From positions 6,836 through 37,917 of the forward strand of contig DCIU01000047.1 in NCBI GenBank assembly GCA_002317245.1: a stretch of DNA of 31,082 nt, read 5' to 3'. Both the position numbers and the translations under genes were made by a program. The stretch's first letter is position 1. Each line of letters begins with the position of its first letter. Source of the stretch: Lachnospiraceae bacterium UBA1718. GTDB lineage: Bacteria; Bacillota; Clostridia; Lachnospirales; Lachnospiraceae. Under the pieces are notes generated by a model that was given only the letters and a program-made list of their open reading frames with translations, had not been told where the DNA came from and searched no databases. This document shows, piece after piece, positions 8,213 to 16,392 of the stretch.

Positions 8213-8743
8213 ATGAATAAAAAATATGATGACATTAAGAAAGAAATACTTCGTAGCATTAAGGACATGCTGATAGAGGACGAAGTTGCAGCTAAGTACT
8301 CTGAAGCTGGAGAGGAAGGGAGCCCTATCCGTATGGTAAACGCCCTAATCGATGAGATGACTAATAATGGTAATCCGGGAATGGGCGAGTTCTTCTTCAT
8401 GCCAGCCGTAGAGGGGGCAGAGGAGTATGCGATACTGCAGTCAGTAGTAACCTTTGAGGAAGAGATAGAAGCAAGAACGAGAGCTAACTTCGATGGGGTG
8501 GCTTCAGTAATTAACTTCTACCTTGAGAGTGGAGCCTTCGCTGGTGATGTGGATGGCAGCAATTACGTCATTAAGACATCTGTAATGCTTCCACTTGATG
8601 GAGATATGGAGACACTTAAGGCCATAGCATGCCTCAATGCTTCCCAGGCAATTCTTACAGCAACAGCCTACTGCAATCTCTTCATTAAGGTTGCAGAGGG
8701 AGATATGACCATAGACGAAGTTAAGGCACTTGTAAAGGGTTAA
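8213..8743 (+). CDS. Small acidic protein, possible chaperone/adaptor
   Basis: A 176-aa acidic protein; GGAGAGAG lies upstream of the ATG. No signal peptide or membrane segment. Helix alpha-1 (about 1-30) is followed by a mixed region with GEFFFMPAV, YAILQSVVTFEEE, VASVINFYLESG, YVIKTSVMLPLDGD and a C-terminal helix (MTIDEVKALVKG). The alternating helix-strand order and the TSVMLPLDGD strand recall YbjN and type III secretion class I chaperone-like folds, but this is a visual impression, not a family match. It stands between the 826-aa protein and the second GNAT-like protein, and only 3 nt separate it from the latter, which fits a small partner of a secreted protein. Function unproven. Confidence 0.75.
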   Translation: MNKKYDDIKKEILRSIKDMLIEDEVAAKYSEAGEEGSPIRMVNALIDEMTNNGNPGMGEFFFMPAVEGAEEYAILQSVVTFEEEIEARTRANFDGVASVINFYLESGAFAGDVDGSNYVIKTSVMLPLDGDMETLKAIACLNASQAILTATAYCNLFIKVAEGDMTIDEVKALVKG

Positions 8744-8746
8744 GCA

Positions 8747-9613
8747 ATGGATATAAGAATATTAGAATTTAACGAGGTAAGGAATCTGATTACCAGAGGA
8801 TGGATACCAACTGAACTTAGGGATGATATTGAGAATCTCTATGTGTTTGGTGCCTTTGAGGACGAAGAGATTGTAGGCGCTGCCACTTTTACAGATAGTT
8901 ATATTAAGAGGTTCACAGTCGACTTCAAGTATATATATGTACACAGGGATTATAGGAACAGAGGCCTTGCGGCGGAACTCTATGCTTACTGTGAGAACAG
9001 CTTCGCAGAGATAGGAATTAAGGAAATAGACTGTGAATGTGTTGTTGCTACAGAACTTGGGGAGGCCAGATACAACCTGCTTAAAGCCTTTGGACTTGCT
9101 CCAATGTATCTGAACAGGAAGGCTATGAGATTCAAGAGGGGGCATTTCCGTGGTGATAAGTCTGATCTTCTGTACAAGAATATGGACAAGGTCGGTGTGA
9201 AGATTACAAGCATTGACAACTACTCAGACAGACGTCTTCTGTCCTTCATGGAAAAAAAGGATGAGACTGAGATATTCTTAAACAAGGAAGAGTACGATCC
9301 GAGGATGTGTGCCTTTGGCCTGCTTCATGACAACATTGAGGCTGCGCTCTGTATGAAGATACTTGACAGTAAGACACTGATTACTGAGGGATACTATACT
9401 TCGGACAAGATTAAGCAGAAGGATCAGCTCTTACCATTTATGATGGCCTATCTTGTTAAGAACAATGAGAAGCCGGAGGCTAATTTCCCTGAGATTGAGA
9501 ATCTCTATGTAATATGCAAGAAGGACTATAGAGCTGAAGCCATTGAAGCGACATATGGTGAAGCAATGGAGGAGTTCTATGCTCAGAAATATGTTAAACG
9601 ACTTAGTTGGTAG
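8747..9613 (+). CDS. Tandem GNAT-fold N-acetyltransferase-like protein (2 of 3)
   Basis: A 288-aa protein starting 3 nt after the preceding stop, so translationally coupled. The N-terminal GNAT domain is clear: FKYIYVHRDYRNRGLAAELY carries beta-4 and the R-x-x-G-x-A acetyl-CoA loop, and LLKAFGLAPMY matches the C-terminal GF turn. The remaining ~145 residues form a second alpha/beta region (CAFGLLHDNIEAALCMKI, LLPFMMAYLVKN) without a recognisable motif A, read as a degenerate second domain. Its substrate is unknown. It directly precedes the calpain-like protease, and shares architecture but little sequence with the GNAT-like genes at 2450 and 11533. Confidence 0.8.
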   Translation: MDIRILEFNEVRNLITRGWIPTELRDDIENLYVFGAFEDEEIVGAATFTDSYIKRFTVDFKYIYVHRDYRNRGLAAELYAYCENSFAEIGIKEIDCECVVATELGEARYNLLKAFGLAPMYLNRKAMRFKRGHFRGDKSDLLYKNMDKVGVKITSIDNYSDRRLLSFMEKKDETEIFLNKEEYDPRMCAFGLLHDNIEAALCMKILDSKTLITEGYYTSDKIKQKDQLLPFMMAYLVKNNEKPEANFPEIENLYVICKKDYRAEAIEATYGEAMEEFYAQKYVKRLSW

Positions 9614-9628
9614 CGGGGAGGAATTATT

Positions 9629-11524
9629 GTGTTAGAGAATAAGGAAAGAGAAGTTCAGGCGGTTCAGCAGTATAATTATTTTGATGAGCTCAGTAGCTTT
9701 GATGAGATGTCTAGTGAACAGATCACTGAAACGGCTAAAAGTTATGACAGGAAGCAGAGCCTTGCTGCCTATAAACTAAAAAATAGAAATATCTTCGCAG
9801 ATGGCTATGATGAGACCCATGGTGGAACTGACTATATGAAGATTCCCTTCCTTCGCCGTAAGGGAACTGGCAAGAAGAAGGAGTCTGAAAAAAAATACAT
9901 TGATAATGTGGAGAAGGCTAAGAGCAGAAAGGGCCTCTTAGATGGTAATGAAGAGGGAATATTCGACAATATAAGCGACAGGCAGCATATTAACAATATG
10001 AAGGCGCTGGCTAACAATTGCAAGGAGTACTATGATCTGCCAAATGCTACTCCGGACTTTTTGAAGACTATAGCCGTAGTGGATAAATATATTACAGCCA
10101 ACACCTATGAGGATCAGCAGCAGGCAGTCTCAAAGGTATTAAAGGCCTTCAACGACTATCTGGATAAGCACGGAGATTACGGAGATGATGCAACTGAAAA
10201 AGAGCTTGTAGAAAATATTACAAACCTAAAGGCATCTATAGAGTCAAGAATCAAAGGCTCACTTGTGATTCCAAATGATGCCAGCCTAGAAGATATTGAA
10301 TACGCAGTTAATCCTCCTATGGGTTTTTTCAGCATTAAGAAATATGTCTCCGTAAAGGACCAGGTTCTATTTCCTCATGAGCCAAGTGTCAACGATATCA
10401 AGCAGAGAATGGCGACCGACTGCTATATGATGTCTTCATTAGCGTCAATAGCATATTCTTCTCCGGAACTGATTAAGCAGTCAATGAAGGATAACGGGGA
10501 TACAGTTACAGTAAGGTTCTATAATCCTAATGATGAATATAAGCCCAGGTATATTACTGTAAAGAAGGAGATCCCGGAAGTAAAATTAATAAATGCACAA
10601 TACTATGCAACCGACTCTCTCTGGGTTCAGATGATTGAGAAGGCCTATGCGGTCTTACTAGCTATTGAGGGCAATCAGCCAAGTGCTAGTTATGACAGCC
10701 TTAATCTGAGTACATCCTTTCAGTTCCTTAGTCGATTCCTGGGAAAGGATTATAGTGGAAGTCCATGTGATATTATTTCAAAAAAGGAGGAATATGATGT
10801 CTATAAAGACAGCGAGGATAAGGTGAAGAATGAAAAGGGAGAGGATGTAGCGCCACCGAGACTATACGAACCAATGAGTGGCAAATATTCACCACTTGCC
10901 GAAAGAGCTTTTGAGAATTTCAGTGACAGACTGCGCCAGAACGAAATTATAACTGTTGCTGCTGATACAACGCTTGATTTTAAGAAAACGAGAGGTATTC
11001 ATACAGATCATGCCTATGGCGTATTGAAGGTGTATAAGAAGGATGGAATGCGCTATATCAGGCTAAGAGACCCATATGGAGCTTATTCTACAGGTTATAC
11101 TGATAAGGGCAAAAATTATTCTTCCGGCAACCTGGCGTTCATGTTCGATGCTACGGATACAATGGGCACCTTTGATATGGAGTGGAATGATTTCCTTCAC
11201 ACATTTAACCAGTACAGTGGATGTAAGCTTAAATCTATAGGCGAGCTTAGACCAGCTAAATATATTGAGGAAAAGGCGGCTGCAAAAGCAAAGAAAGATA
11301 GAGATTTCCAGGAATGGATGAAGGCTCATCAGCAGACTTCTGCAAAAAAAACTGAGACGTCAGAGTCTGGCGAAGATAATAAGTTACATAATGAGGATGA
11401 GATGGTTACCAAACCAGTAGAAGAAAAAAGAAGCCTGGCAGACGAAATGGCTGACTTTGAGGACGGGTTTGAAATCTTAGACCTTGGCGCAGACAAAAAG
11501 CTTCATAAAGATGGAGATAAGTAG
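9629..11524 (+). CDS. Calpain-family (C2) cysteine protease, candidate effector
   Basis: A 631-aa protein starting at GTG 9629 with GGGGAGGA at 9615-9621. Residues ~230-540 form a calpain-like protease: KQRMATDCYMMSSLASIAY gives the catalytic Cys265 with the oxyanion-hole Gln259 six residues earlier, as in calpains; DSLWVQMIEKAYAVL matches the conserved LWVxLLEKAYAK helix; TDHAYGVLKVYKKDGMRYIR supplies His461; RLRDPYG stands where calpains have RNPWG; and MEWNDFLHTFNQY matches the final WxDF segment. The third catalytic residue is therefore Asp481 instead of the usual Asn. No signal peptide is present, so export would need the CIS or another route. Residues 1-225 are charged and helical and could be a packaging domain; the C-terminal ~80 residues are Lys/Glu-rich. 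Two tandem-GNAT genes flank it. Family assignment is strong; effector status is inference. Confidence 0.88.
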   Translation: MLENKEREVQAVQQYNYFDELSSFDEMSSEQITETAKSYDRKQSLAAYKLKNRNIFADGYDETHGGTDYMKIPFLRRKGTGKKKESEKKYIDNVEKAKSRKGLLDGNEEGIFDNISDRQHINNMKALANNCKEYYDLPNATPDFLKTIAVVDKYITANTYEDQQQAVSKVLKAFNDYLDKHGDYGDDATEKELVENITNLKASIESRIKGSLVIPNDASLEDIEYAVNPPMGFFSIKKYVSVKDQVLFPHEPSVNDIKQRMATDCYMMSSLASIAYSSPELIKQSMKDNGDTVTVRFYNPNDEYKPRYITVKKEIPEVKLINAQYYATDSLWVQMIEKAYAVLLAIEGNQPSASYDSLNLSTSFQFLSRFLGKDYSGSPCDIISKKEEYDVYKDSEDKVKNEKGEDVAPPRLYEPMSGKYSPLAERAFENFSDRLRQNEIITVAADTTLDFKKTRGIHTDHAYGVLKVYKKDGMRYIRLRDPYGAYSTGYTDKGKNYSSGNLAFMFDATDTMGTFDMEWNDFLHTFNQYSGCKLKSIGELRPAKYIEEKAAAKAKKDRDFQEWMKAHQQTSAKKTETSESGEDNKLHNEDEMVTKPVEEKRSLADEMADFEDGFEILDLGADKKLHKDGDK

Positions 11525-11532
11525 AATTAGAT

Positions 11533-12327
11533 ATGTGGAAGATAAGTAGAAATGATAAATTAAATAGTGTAGAGAGCTGGTATGTTGATGGCTGCTCTTA
11601 CATTACTGCAAGAGATGAAAATGGTAAGGTGCTCTGCCGTGCTACATATGGCATATATAAGGATATTATGTATCTCTGTGAGCTGGAGACCGATGAGGAT
11701 TCAAGAAGGCAGGGGATAGCAGGCGAGGTTCTTACATACCTGCACACTTATGCTCATGAATATGGTGTCAAAGGAGCAGTGTGCAGAATACTTGCCCAGT
11801 CGCAGTCACTTTTGCCAGCAGAGATATTGCTTGGCCGCTTCGGCTATTCCATGCCAGAGATTAGTGAGGAAATGGTCACACTCTCTGTGGCTGAGCTTAA
11901 GAAGTCTGCAATTGCCCGTGAAAAGCTGGTAGAACTTAAGGGCGTTAAATTCAAAAATGTTCTGCCTGAGGAAGTAAAGGATCTGTTAGGACTAATAGAT
12001 GGAATTGGTGATAGCAGAGATGTCAGGGGTATGCTTAATAGCAGACTCTCTTACCAGTATGAGGAGAATGGCCATAAGGCATTCATGATTGTAAGTGCTG
12101 AGGATAATAATATTGTCCTTGAGGGCTTATACGTGGATCCTGCTCTGGACAGACGAATTGCTGTAATGCTTCTGTCTTATGGAATAAAGGGAGTCACAGA
12201 GAAATATGCTGACGATGCTGTTATTAGCATGAGTTTGATTAGCAACGAAGTGAAGGACTTAGCGGTCAAAATGCTTGACGGTGCAGACTATACCAGGCTG
12301 TACCTCTTAGATAGTGTACGTATGTAA
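11533..12327 (+). CDS. Tandem GNAT-fold N-acetyltransferase-like protein (3 of 3)
   Basis: A 264-aa protein whose ATG follows the protease stop by 8 nt; its ribosome binding site is weak (GGAG at 11513-11516 is far away), so it may rely on coupling. The N-terminal GNAT domain shows MYLCELETDEDSRRQGIAGE with the R-x-x-G-x-A loop, then LLGRFGY as the C-terminal turn. A second region (about 140-264) reads AFMIVSAEDNNIVLEGLYV and DRRIAVMLLSYGIKGV, which keeps the GNAT strand-helix order but lacks the glycine-rich loop. Acceptor unknown. It lies between the calpain-like protease and the SpoIIE phosphatase, so it could modify, chaperone or protect against the protease, or report to the phosphatase. 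Confidence 0.8.
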   Translation: MWKISRNDKLNSVESWYVDGCSYITARDENGKVLCRATYGIYKDIMYLCELETDEDSRRQGIAGEVLTYLHTYAHEYGVKGAVCRILAQSQSLLPAEILLGRFGYSMPEISEEMVTLSVAELKKSAIAREKLVELKGVKFKNVLPEEVKDLLGLIDGIGDSRDVRGMLNSRLSYQYEENGHKAFMIVSAEDNNIVLEGLYVDPALDRRIAVMLLSYGIKGVTEKYADDAVISMSLISNEVKDLAVKMLDGADYTRLYLLDSVRM

Positions 12328-12339
12328 GGGAAGAGCTTA

Positions 12340-14295
12340 ATGAAGATTAAGACCAAGCTGTTATTATTCATATTGTCTATTATTGCCGTAATGACCACTG
12401 CTCTGACTCTGGGATACGTGGGAGTCAGTCATTATCAGGGCAGCTTCAATAACAGGATTATTGATGAGACGGCTACTGAGATTGACGGTGTGATAAGCGA
12501 AGAGTCAGCAGATATATTTGAGGGCTTCGGTGATATTATTGTCCAGAAGGAGATTAATGTAATCGAGGGATATTTAAGCTATATATCAGGAAGAATTCTC
12601 CTTCAGGCCGAATATATGGAGGAGCACTATGCCCAGGGTATGGATGAGGAGGCAATGCTAAGCATCGCTGATAATGCCTGGGACGATTTCGACAGTCGGG
12701 CCGATGTCAGCATTAATACCTTTATTATTACAGCTTCTGGAAAAGTGATTACCCTTACGGGAGAGCCGGTGGCTACTAATGTAGATACTAAGACTGACAG
12801 TAATTATATCCTTGGAGCAAGTGGCTATGGGGAGCCTATGGTTAGTAAGGTTCTTACCGACGATAAGGGCAATAAATTCTGTAGCGTTGCAGTATGCTAC
12901 GAAGATAACAGTGGCAAGGTGGCTGGCGTTGTTGTGAGCCAGATTCCATTTGAAATGTTTGAATCGGCTATGAAGAATAGTGCCATTGGTGACCATGGTA
13001 AGACACTGGTTGTAATAGATAAGGATGGCTATACTCCGGAGAATGTTTTTGGCGATGATATTCTAATGTCTGATAAATGGAAGCAGACACTGAGTGACAT
13101 TGTTGATAACCGTAATGGTTCTGCCTGGGTGACCCTGGGAGACCAGGAATATTGTATTATCTATAAGCAATGTATTAGCACTGACTGGATACTGTGCTCA
13201 TTAATAAGCTCTGAAGATGTTGCCAGACAGTCTGACAGCGTCAAGGAGAATTTAAATGAAACGACTGCGCAAATGGAAGATGGCCTGGAGTTCGTCAGGG
13301 GTCTGATGCTCCTTGTTATCGTTGCCTTAGTTGCAATCATTATTATTATCACAGTGATAATTGTGTTCAGGCTATCCAAGTCCTTTGTTAAGCCAATTCA
13401 TAACCTGCTTGATGGAGTTAAGAAGATTTCATCTGGTGACCTTGATGTGGTACTTGAAGCGACTACTAAGGATGAGATTGGTGAGCTGACAGATGCCTAT
13501 AATGGAATGACATCGGCACTGAAGCAGCACATGGAAGAGATTAAGGACATGGCAGCAGCTGAGGAGAAGAGCAGGGCAGAGATGGAGCTTGCGGCTACAG
13601 TTCAGCGAGGAATGTTGCCGGCAGCAGCTCTTGATGATGAATATATTAAGGCTGAGGGCTATAATAAGCCGGCCAAGGCTCTTGGTGGTGACTTCTATGA
13701 CCATTTCTATATAGATGACAACCATGTGGCAATAATAATTGCTGATGTGTCTGATAAGGGAATACCGGCAGCTCTATTCATGACTAACGGAAGGCTGTTA
13801 CTTCGCGAATCAATTATGAACTCTGAGAGCGTGGATAAGGGACTAAAGCTTGCCAATGATATACTGTCTAGAAATAATGAGAACCTGCAGTTCATTACTG
13901 CCTTTGTATGCCTGATTGATATTAGAAACGGACATGTGGACTATGTGAATGCAGGTCACGATCTGCCATTAATCAGAAGACCTGATGGAAGCATAAGCAA
14001 GATTACAGCAGACTCTGGAGTGCCACTTGGACTTATGGAGGGCTTCGAATTCCTTAAGTATGAGATGGAGCTTAAGGAGGGTGACCAGATATTCCTCTAT
14101 ACAGATGGTGTAGAAGACTGCGTCAACCCTGAGGGAGAGCATTACTCTAATAAGAGGATGGTTGAGGCAGTTAGGAATGGTGGCGAAGACATCTTAAGTG
14201 GACTTCTTGAAGAACTGAAAGAATTCTCTAAGGGAGCAGATCAGTTCGATGATATTACCATGCTTGGTTTTGTAATGAAAAAGTATAAAAAATAG
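12340..14295 (+). CDS. Membrane dCache-like/HAMP/SpoIIE (PP2C) serine phosphatase
   Basis: A 651-aa RsbU-type receptor phosphatase. TM1 is at about 5-27, an extracytoplasmic sensor (about 30-318; dCache-like, with GKVITLTGEP and GKTLVVIDKDG) follows, then TM2 at 321-345, a HAMP domain (346-398, PIHNLLDGVKKISSGDLDV), a coiled-coil linker ending AATVQRGMLP, and the phosphatase (about 440-648). Metal-binding motifs are intact: GGDFYD (Asp451), IADVSDKGIPAALFM (Asp469), VNAGHDLPLIRR, IFLYTDGVED (Asp589) and FDDITML (Asp637/638). Such enzymes dephosphorylate a Ser/Thr on anti-anti-sigma (STAS) or similar partner-switch proteins. No STAS or anti-sigma gene is in the window, so the partner is unknown. 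Being last in the effector operon and just before the CIS operon, it may tie envelope signals to CIS expression. Confidence 0.92.
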   Translation: MKIKTKLLLFILSIIAVMTTALTLGYVGVSHYQGSFNNRIIDETATEIDGVISEESADIFEGFGDIIVQKEINVIEGYLSYISGRILLQAEYMEEHYAQGMDEEAMLSIADNAWDDFDSRADVSINTFIITASGKVITLTGEPVATNVDTKTDSNYILGASGYGEPMVSKVLTDDKGNKFCSVAVCYEDNSGKVAGVVVSQIPFEMFESAMKNSAIGDHGKTLVVIDKDGYTPENVFGDDILMSDKWKQTLSDIVDNRNGSAWVTLGDQEYCIIYKQCISTDWILCSLISSEDVARQSDSVKENLNETTAQMEDGLEFVRGLMLLVIVALVAIIIIITVIIVFRLSKSFVKPIHNLLDGVKKISSGDLDVVLEATTKDEIGELTDAYNGMTSALKQHMEEIKDMAAAEEKSRAEMELAATVQRGMLPAAALDDEYIKAEGYNKPAKALGGDFYDHFYIDDNHVAIIIADVSDKGIPAALFMTNGRLLLRESIMNSESVDKGLKLANDILSRNNENLQFITAFVCLIDIRNGHVDYVNAGHDLPLIRRPDGSISKITADSGVPLGLMEGFEFLKYEMELKEGDQIFLYTDGVEDCVNPEGEHYSNKRMVEAVRNGGEDILSGLLEELKEFSKGADQFDDITMLGFVMKKYKK

Positions 14296-14322
14296 TACGC
14301 AAATAGTACAAAAATAGTATAA
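14290..14322. repeat. Three tandem 11-bp repeats leading into the terminator
   Basis: AAATAGTACGC, AAATAGTACAA and AAATAGTATAA follow each other at an exact 11-bp period (14290-14322); the first overlaps the phosphatase stop codon and the third forms the left arm of the terminator stem. The period is close to one helical turn, so binding sites on one DNA face are possible, but slippage within AT-rich DNA explains it as well. Confidence 0.6.
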
Positions 14323-14356
14323 ATGTAGTAAAAATACATTTATACTATTTTTTTTT
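14311..14356 (+). terminator. Strong intrinsic terminator between effector and CIS operons
   Basis: A perfect 17-bp AT-rich stem pairs 14311-14327 with 14335-14351 around a 7-nt loop, and the right arm runs into an unbroken T tract to 14356. It can also work on the opposite strand because the left arm begins with A-rich sequence. It ends the operon that starts at 2450. Confidence 0.85.
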
Positions 14357-14443
14357 ATACCTTTAAGCCATGGTTTTCGTATATAAATACATAGAAATAG
14401 TGGATTTTAGGCATTTTTAGTAGGTTAAAGCACTAAAAAAAGC

Positions 14444-14472
14444 GTGATTTTTTGCAAGAATTAGTGTATAAT
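14444..14472 (+). promoter_or_regulatory. Candidate sigma-A-type promoter of the CIS operon
   Basis: A perfect -10 TATAAT lies at 14467-14472, with a weak -35 GTGATT at 14444-14449 (17-nt spacing). The predicted start near 14479 leaves a leader of about 70 nt before ATG 14548. A poor -35 with a consensus -10 often means activator dependence. The sequence between the terminator and this promoter (14357-14443) is AT-rich with no gene. Confidence 0.5.
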
Positions 14473-14547
14473 TTACGAGTATTATTGTGCATTTTTATGG
14501 GCGAAGAAAAGAGCCTGAAAAAATAATTATTTATTAGGAGTATGAAT

Positions 14548-16392
14548 ATGAATAATAGTCAGATGTATCCCTTCCAGAGAAACCGTTATTACGCGGGCAA
14601 ATTACTGACTTCTGCTGACTTCCAGGCAGAGCAGGATTATTTCAACAACAAGAGCAGATTCATGAACCAGCTGATGTATGGTTCAGGTATTATCTGTGGT
14701 CTTGGCATTATCAGTCTTGACGATCTGTCAGTACTTGTAGAGAGCGGTGCTGCAATTGATGGTCTTGGCCGAGAGATTATTCTTGATTCTTCGGCAGTTA
14801 AGAAGCTGTCAGCAATTGAAGGATTTGACCAGACCACCTCAGATGAGATTAGTCTCTGCATTAAATATAGCGAGGAGATGGCTAACTCAGTATACGCTGT
14901 TAACAGAGGCCAGAGTGGCAACGAGTACGAATATTCGAGAATCAGCGAGAACTGTCAGCTCTTCGTAATTGATAAGGCTACAGCTGACCGCCGCTATGAT
15001 ATGGAGACAGAATTCCTGTCAACAGGTACCCTGTATGCGGATGAAGACTTCCAGGTTAACATCTCAATTCCAAGCACTGTATGTAAGGGACGTGCAGTGA
15101 AGATGATTGTTGAGGTGAATAAGCTGACAGATGCTCCTAACAGATTAACAGTCCATGGAACAATTCAGGTTCCTGGATTCTTAACAGCCAATGATACACA
15201 GGAGATTCCACTTGAGATCGAGTCGGTGGCACTTGATAAGGGTGAGAAGCTTGTAAGTGAGTACTGGATGACTACACAGAAGTCAGAGGAAGACAGTACA
15301 ACACTTATTTTAAAGAGCGGTACAGCACAGGCATTCGTTAATGATGCTGCAACAAGCATTGATGCAGGCTTTAAGCTCAAGGTTCTTCTCTCAGACATTA
15401 AGCCTAGAGAGTTAGTTAACCGCGAGATTGGAAGATTAAGCCTTGAGATGCGCGGCATGGGTGGATACGAGGAATTCATCAAGTTAGCAGACATTACTCT
15501 TATTAGAACAGCTGGTGCTTACGTTATAGAGAAGATTGAAGAGGGAAGTGTTAAGAAATACATCGGAGCTCCTTCGCAGAGTATCTTACGTGGTGACTAT
15601 CTTGACTACTTCTACAAGGAAGGCGATGTTAAGAAGCCAGCAGCTACACAGTCTGCTTCATTAGCAGTTAAGGATACAAGCAACCGTTCATATAAGGGAC
15701 CAGAGATTGCATCAGGAATTATCGAGATTCCACTTGGTGAGAATGCAAGAAAGGGCGACCTTAGATTCTCAGGCGAGATTGTACATGGACTCGGCAAGGG
15801 TAATGTATATGTACAGGTTGGCTTCGAGGCAATAGCTGAAGACCCATCACTTGGAGCTAACGCTAAGAGCACAATCTACGGCAATGTGGATCTCTTCAGA
15901 CAGAATAAGAGTGAGGCACCATTAGTTGATACAGCAGTTAAGGTGCTTAATGATAAGGGAAGCTTCGTTGTAGCAGCCAAGCTTCTTGAGAATGTAGATT
16001 ATCTTGTACTTACCTTCAGATGGGTAGCTATTAAGTTCCCAGCAGGTAATGAGCTTGGAATCGACATGGATTACACAGGCAAGTCAATCATTCCAGAGAC
16101 TCCAACAGTTGTACTGGATGTAAGACAGAGCCACTTCTTCGGTGTCAGATTCGAGAATATGGAGAGCTGCTCTCTTATGTACGAGCTTACAGAGGAAGGC
16201 AGTGGAGAGATTACTACTGATGGTGTATATACAGCTCCTAATAAGGAAGGTGTATATGAGATTAGAATCTACTGTACAGATATGCCAGTAATATGTGCAT
16301 ATGCTTACGCAATAGTTAAGAAGCAGATTGTTCCAGAAGTAGAGGAACAGTTGAAGGAAAAAGGATCGGTATTAGATGAGATTTCAATCTGA
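14548..16392 (+). CDS. CIS-associated protein with conserved RNRYYxGKLL N-terminus and C-terminal Ig-like domain
   Basis: A 614-aa protein; ATG 14548 is chosen over in-frame ATG 14542 because AGGAG at 14536-14540 is 7 nt before 14548. The N-terminus (RNRYYAGKLLTSADFQAEQD, then YFNNKSRFMNQLMYGSGIIC and AAIDGLGREIIL) matches a pattern I recall from uncharacterised proteins encoded in many extracellular CIS clusters; it is not sheath, tube or spike. The middle (about 150-530) is beta-rich. The end (about 535-600, with GEITTDGVYTAPNKEGVYEI) resembles bacterial Ig-like repeats found on surface and phage tail proteins. Codons look biased like those of the sheath and tube genes, suggesting high expression. 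It is the first gene of the CIS operon and overlaps the next by 17 bp. A structural or particle-decorating role is likely; the exact place in the particle is unknown. Confidence 0.8.
   Translation: MNNSQMYPFQRNRYYAGKLLTSADFQAEQDYFNNKSRFMNQLMYGSGIICGLGIISLDDLSVLVESGAAIDGLGREIILDSSAVKKLSAIEGFDQTTSDEISLCIKYSEEMANSVYAVNRGQSGNEYEYSRISENCQLFVIDKATADRRYDMETEFLSTGTLYADEDFQVNISIPSTVCKGRAVKMIVEVNKLTDAPNRLTVHGTIQVPGFLTANDTQEIPLEIESVALDKGEKLVSEYWMTTQKSEEDSTTLILKSGTAQAFVNDAATSIDAGFKLKVLLSDIKPRELVNREIGRLSLEMRGMGGYEEFIKLADITLIRTAGAYVIEKIEEGSVKKYIGAPSQSILRGDYLDYFYKEGDVKKPAATQSASLAVKDTSNRSYKGPEIASGIIEIPLGENARKGDLRFSGEIVHGLGKGNVYVQVGFEAIAEDPSLGANAKSTIYGNVDLFRQNKSEAPLVDTAVKVLNDKGSFVVAAKLLENVDYLVLTFRWVAIKFPAGNELGIDMDYTGKSIIPETPTVVLDVRQSHFFGVRFENMESCSLMYELTEEGSGEITTDGVYTAPNKEGVYEIRIYCTDMPVICAYAYAIVKKQIVPEVEEQLKEKGSVLDEISI

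Noticed and set aside
2450..12327. GNAT genes as antitoxin-linked acetyltransferase toxins (TA modules)
   Set aside because: They are longer (tandem domain), lack a small ribbon-helix-helix antitoxin gene beside them and are embedded in a long operon.
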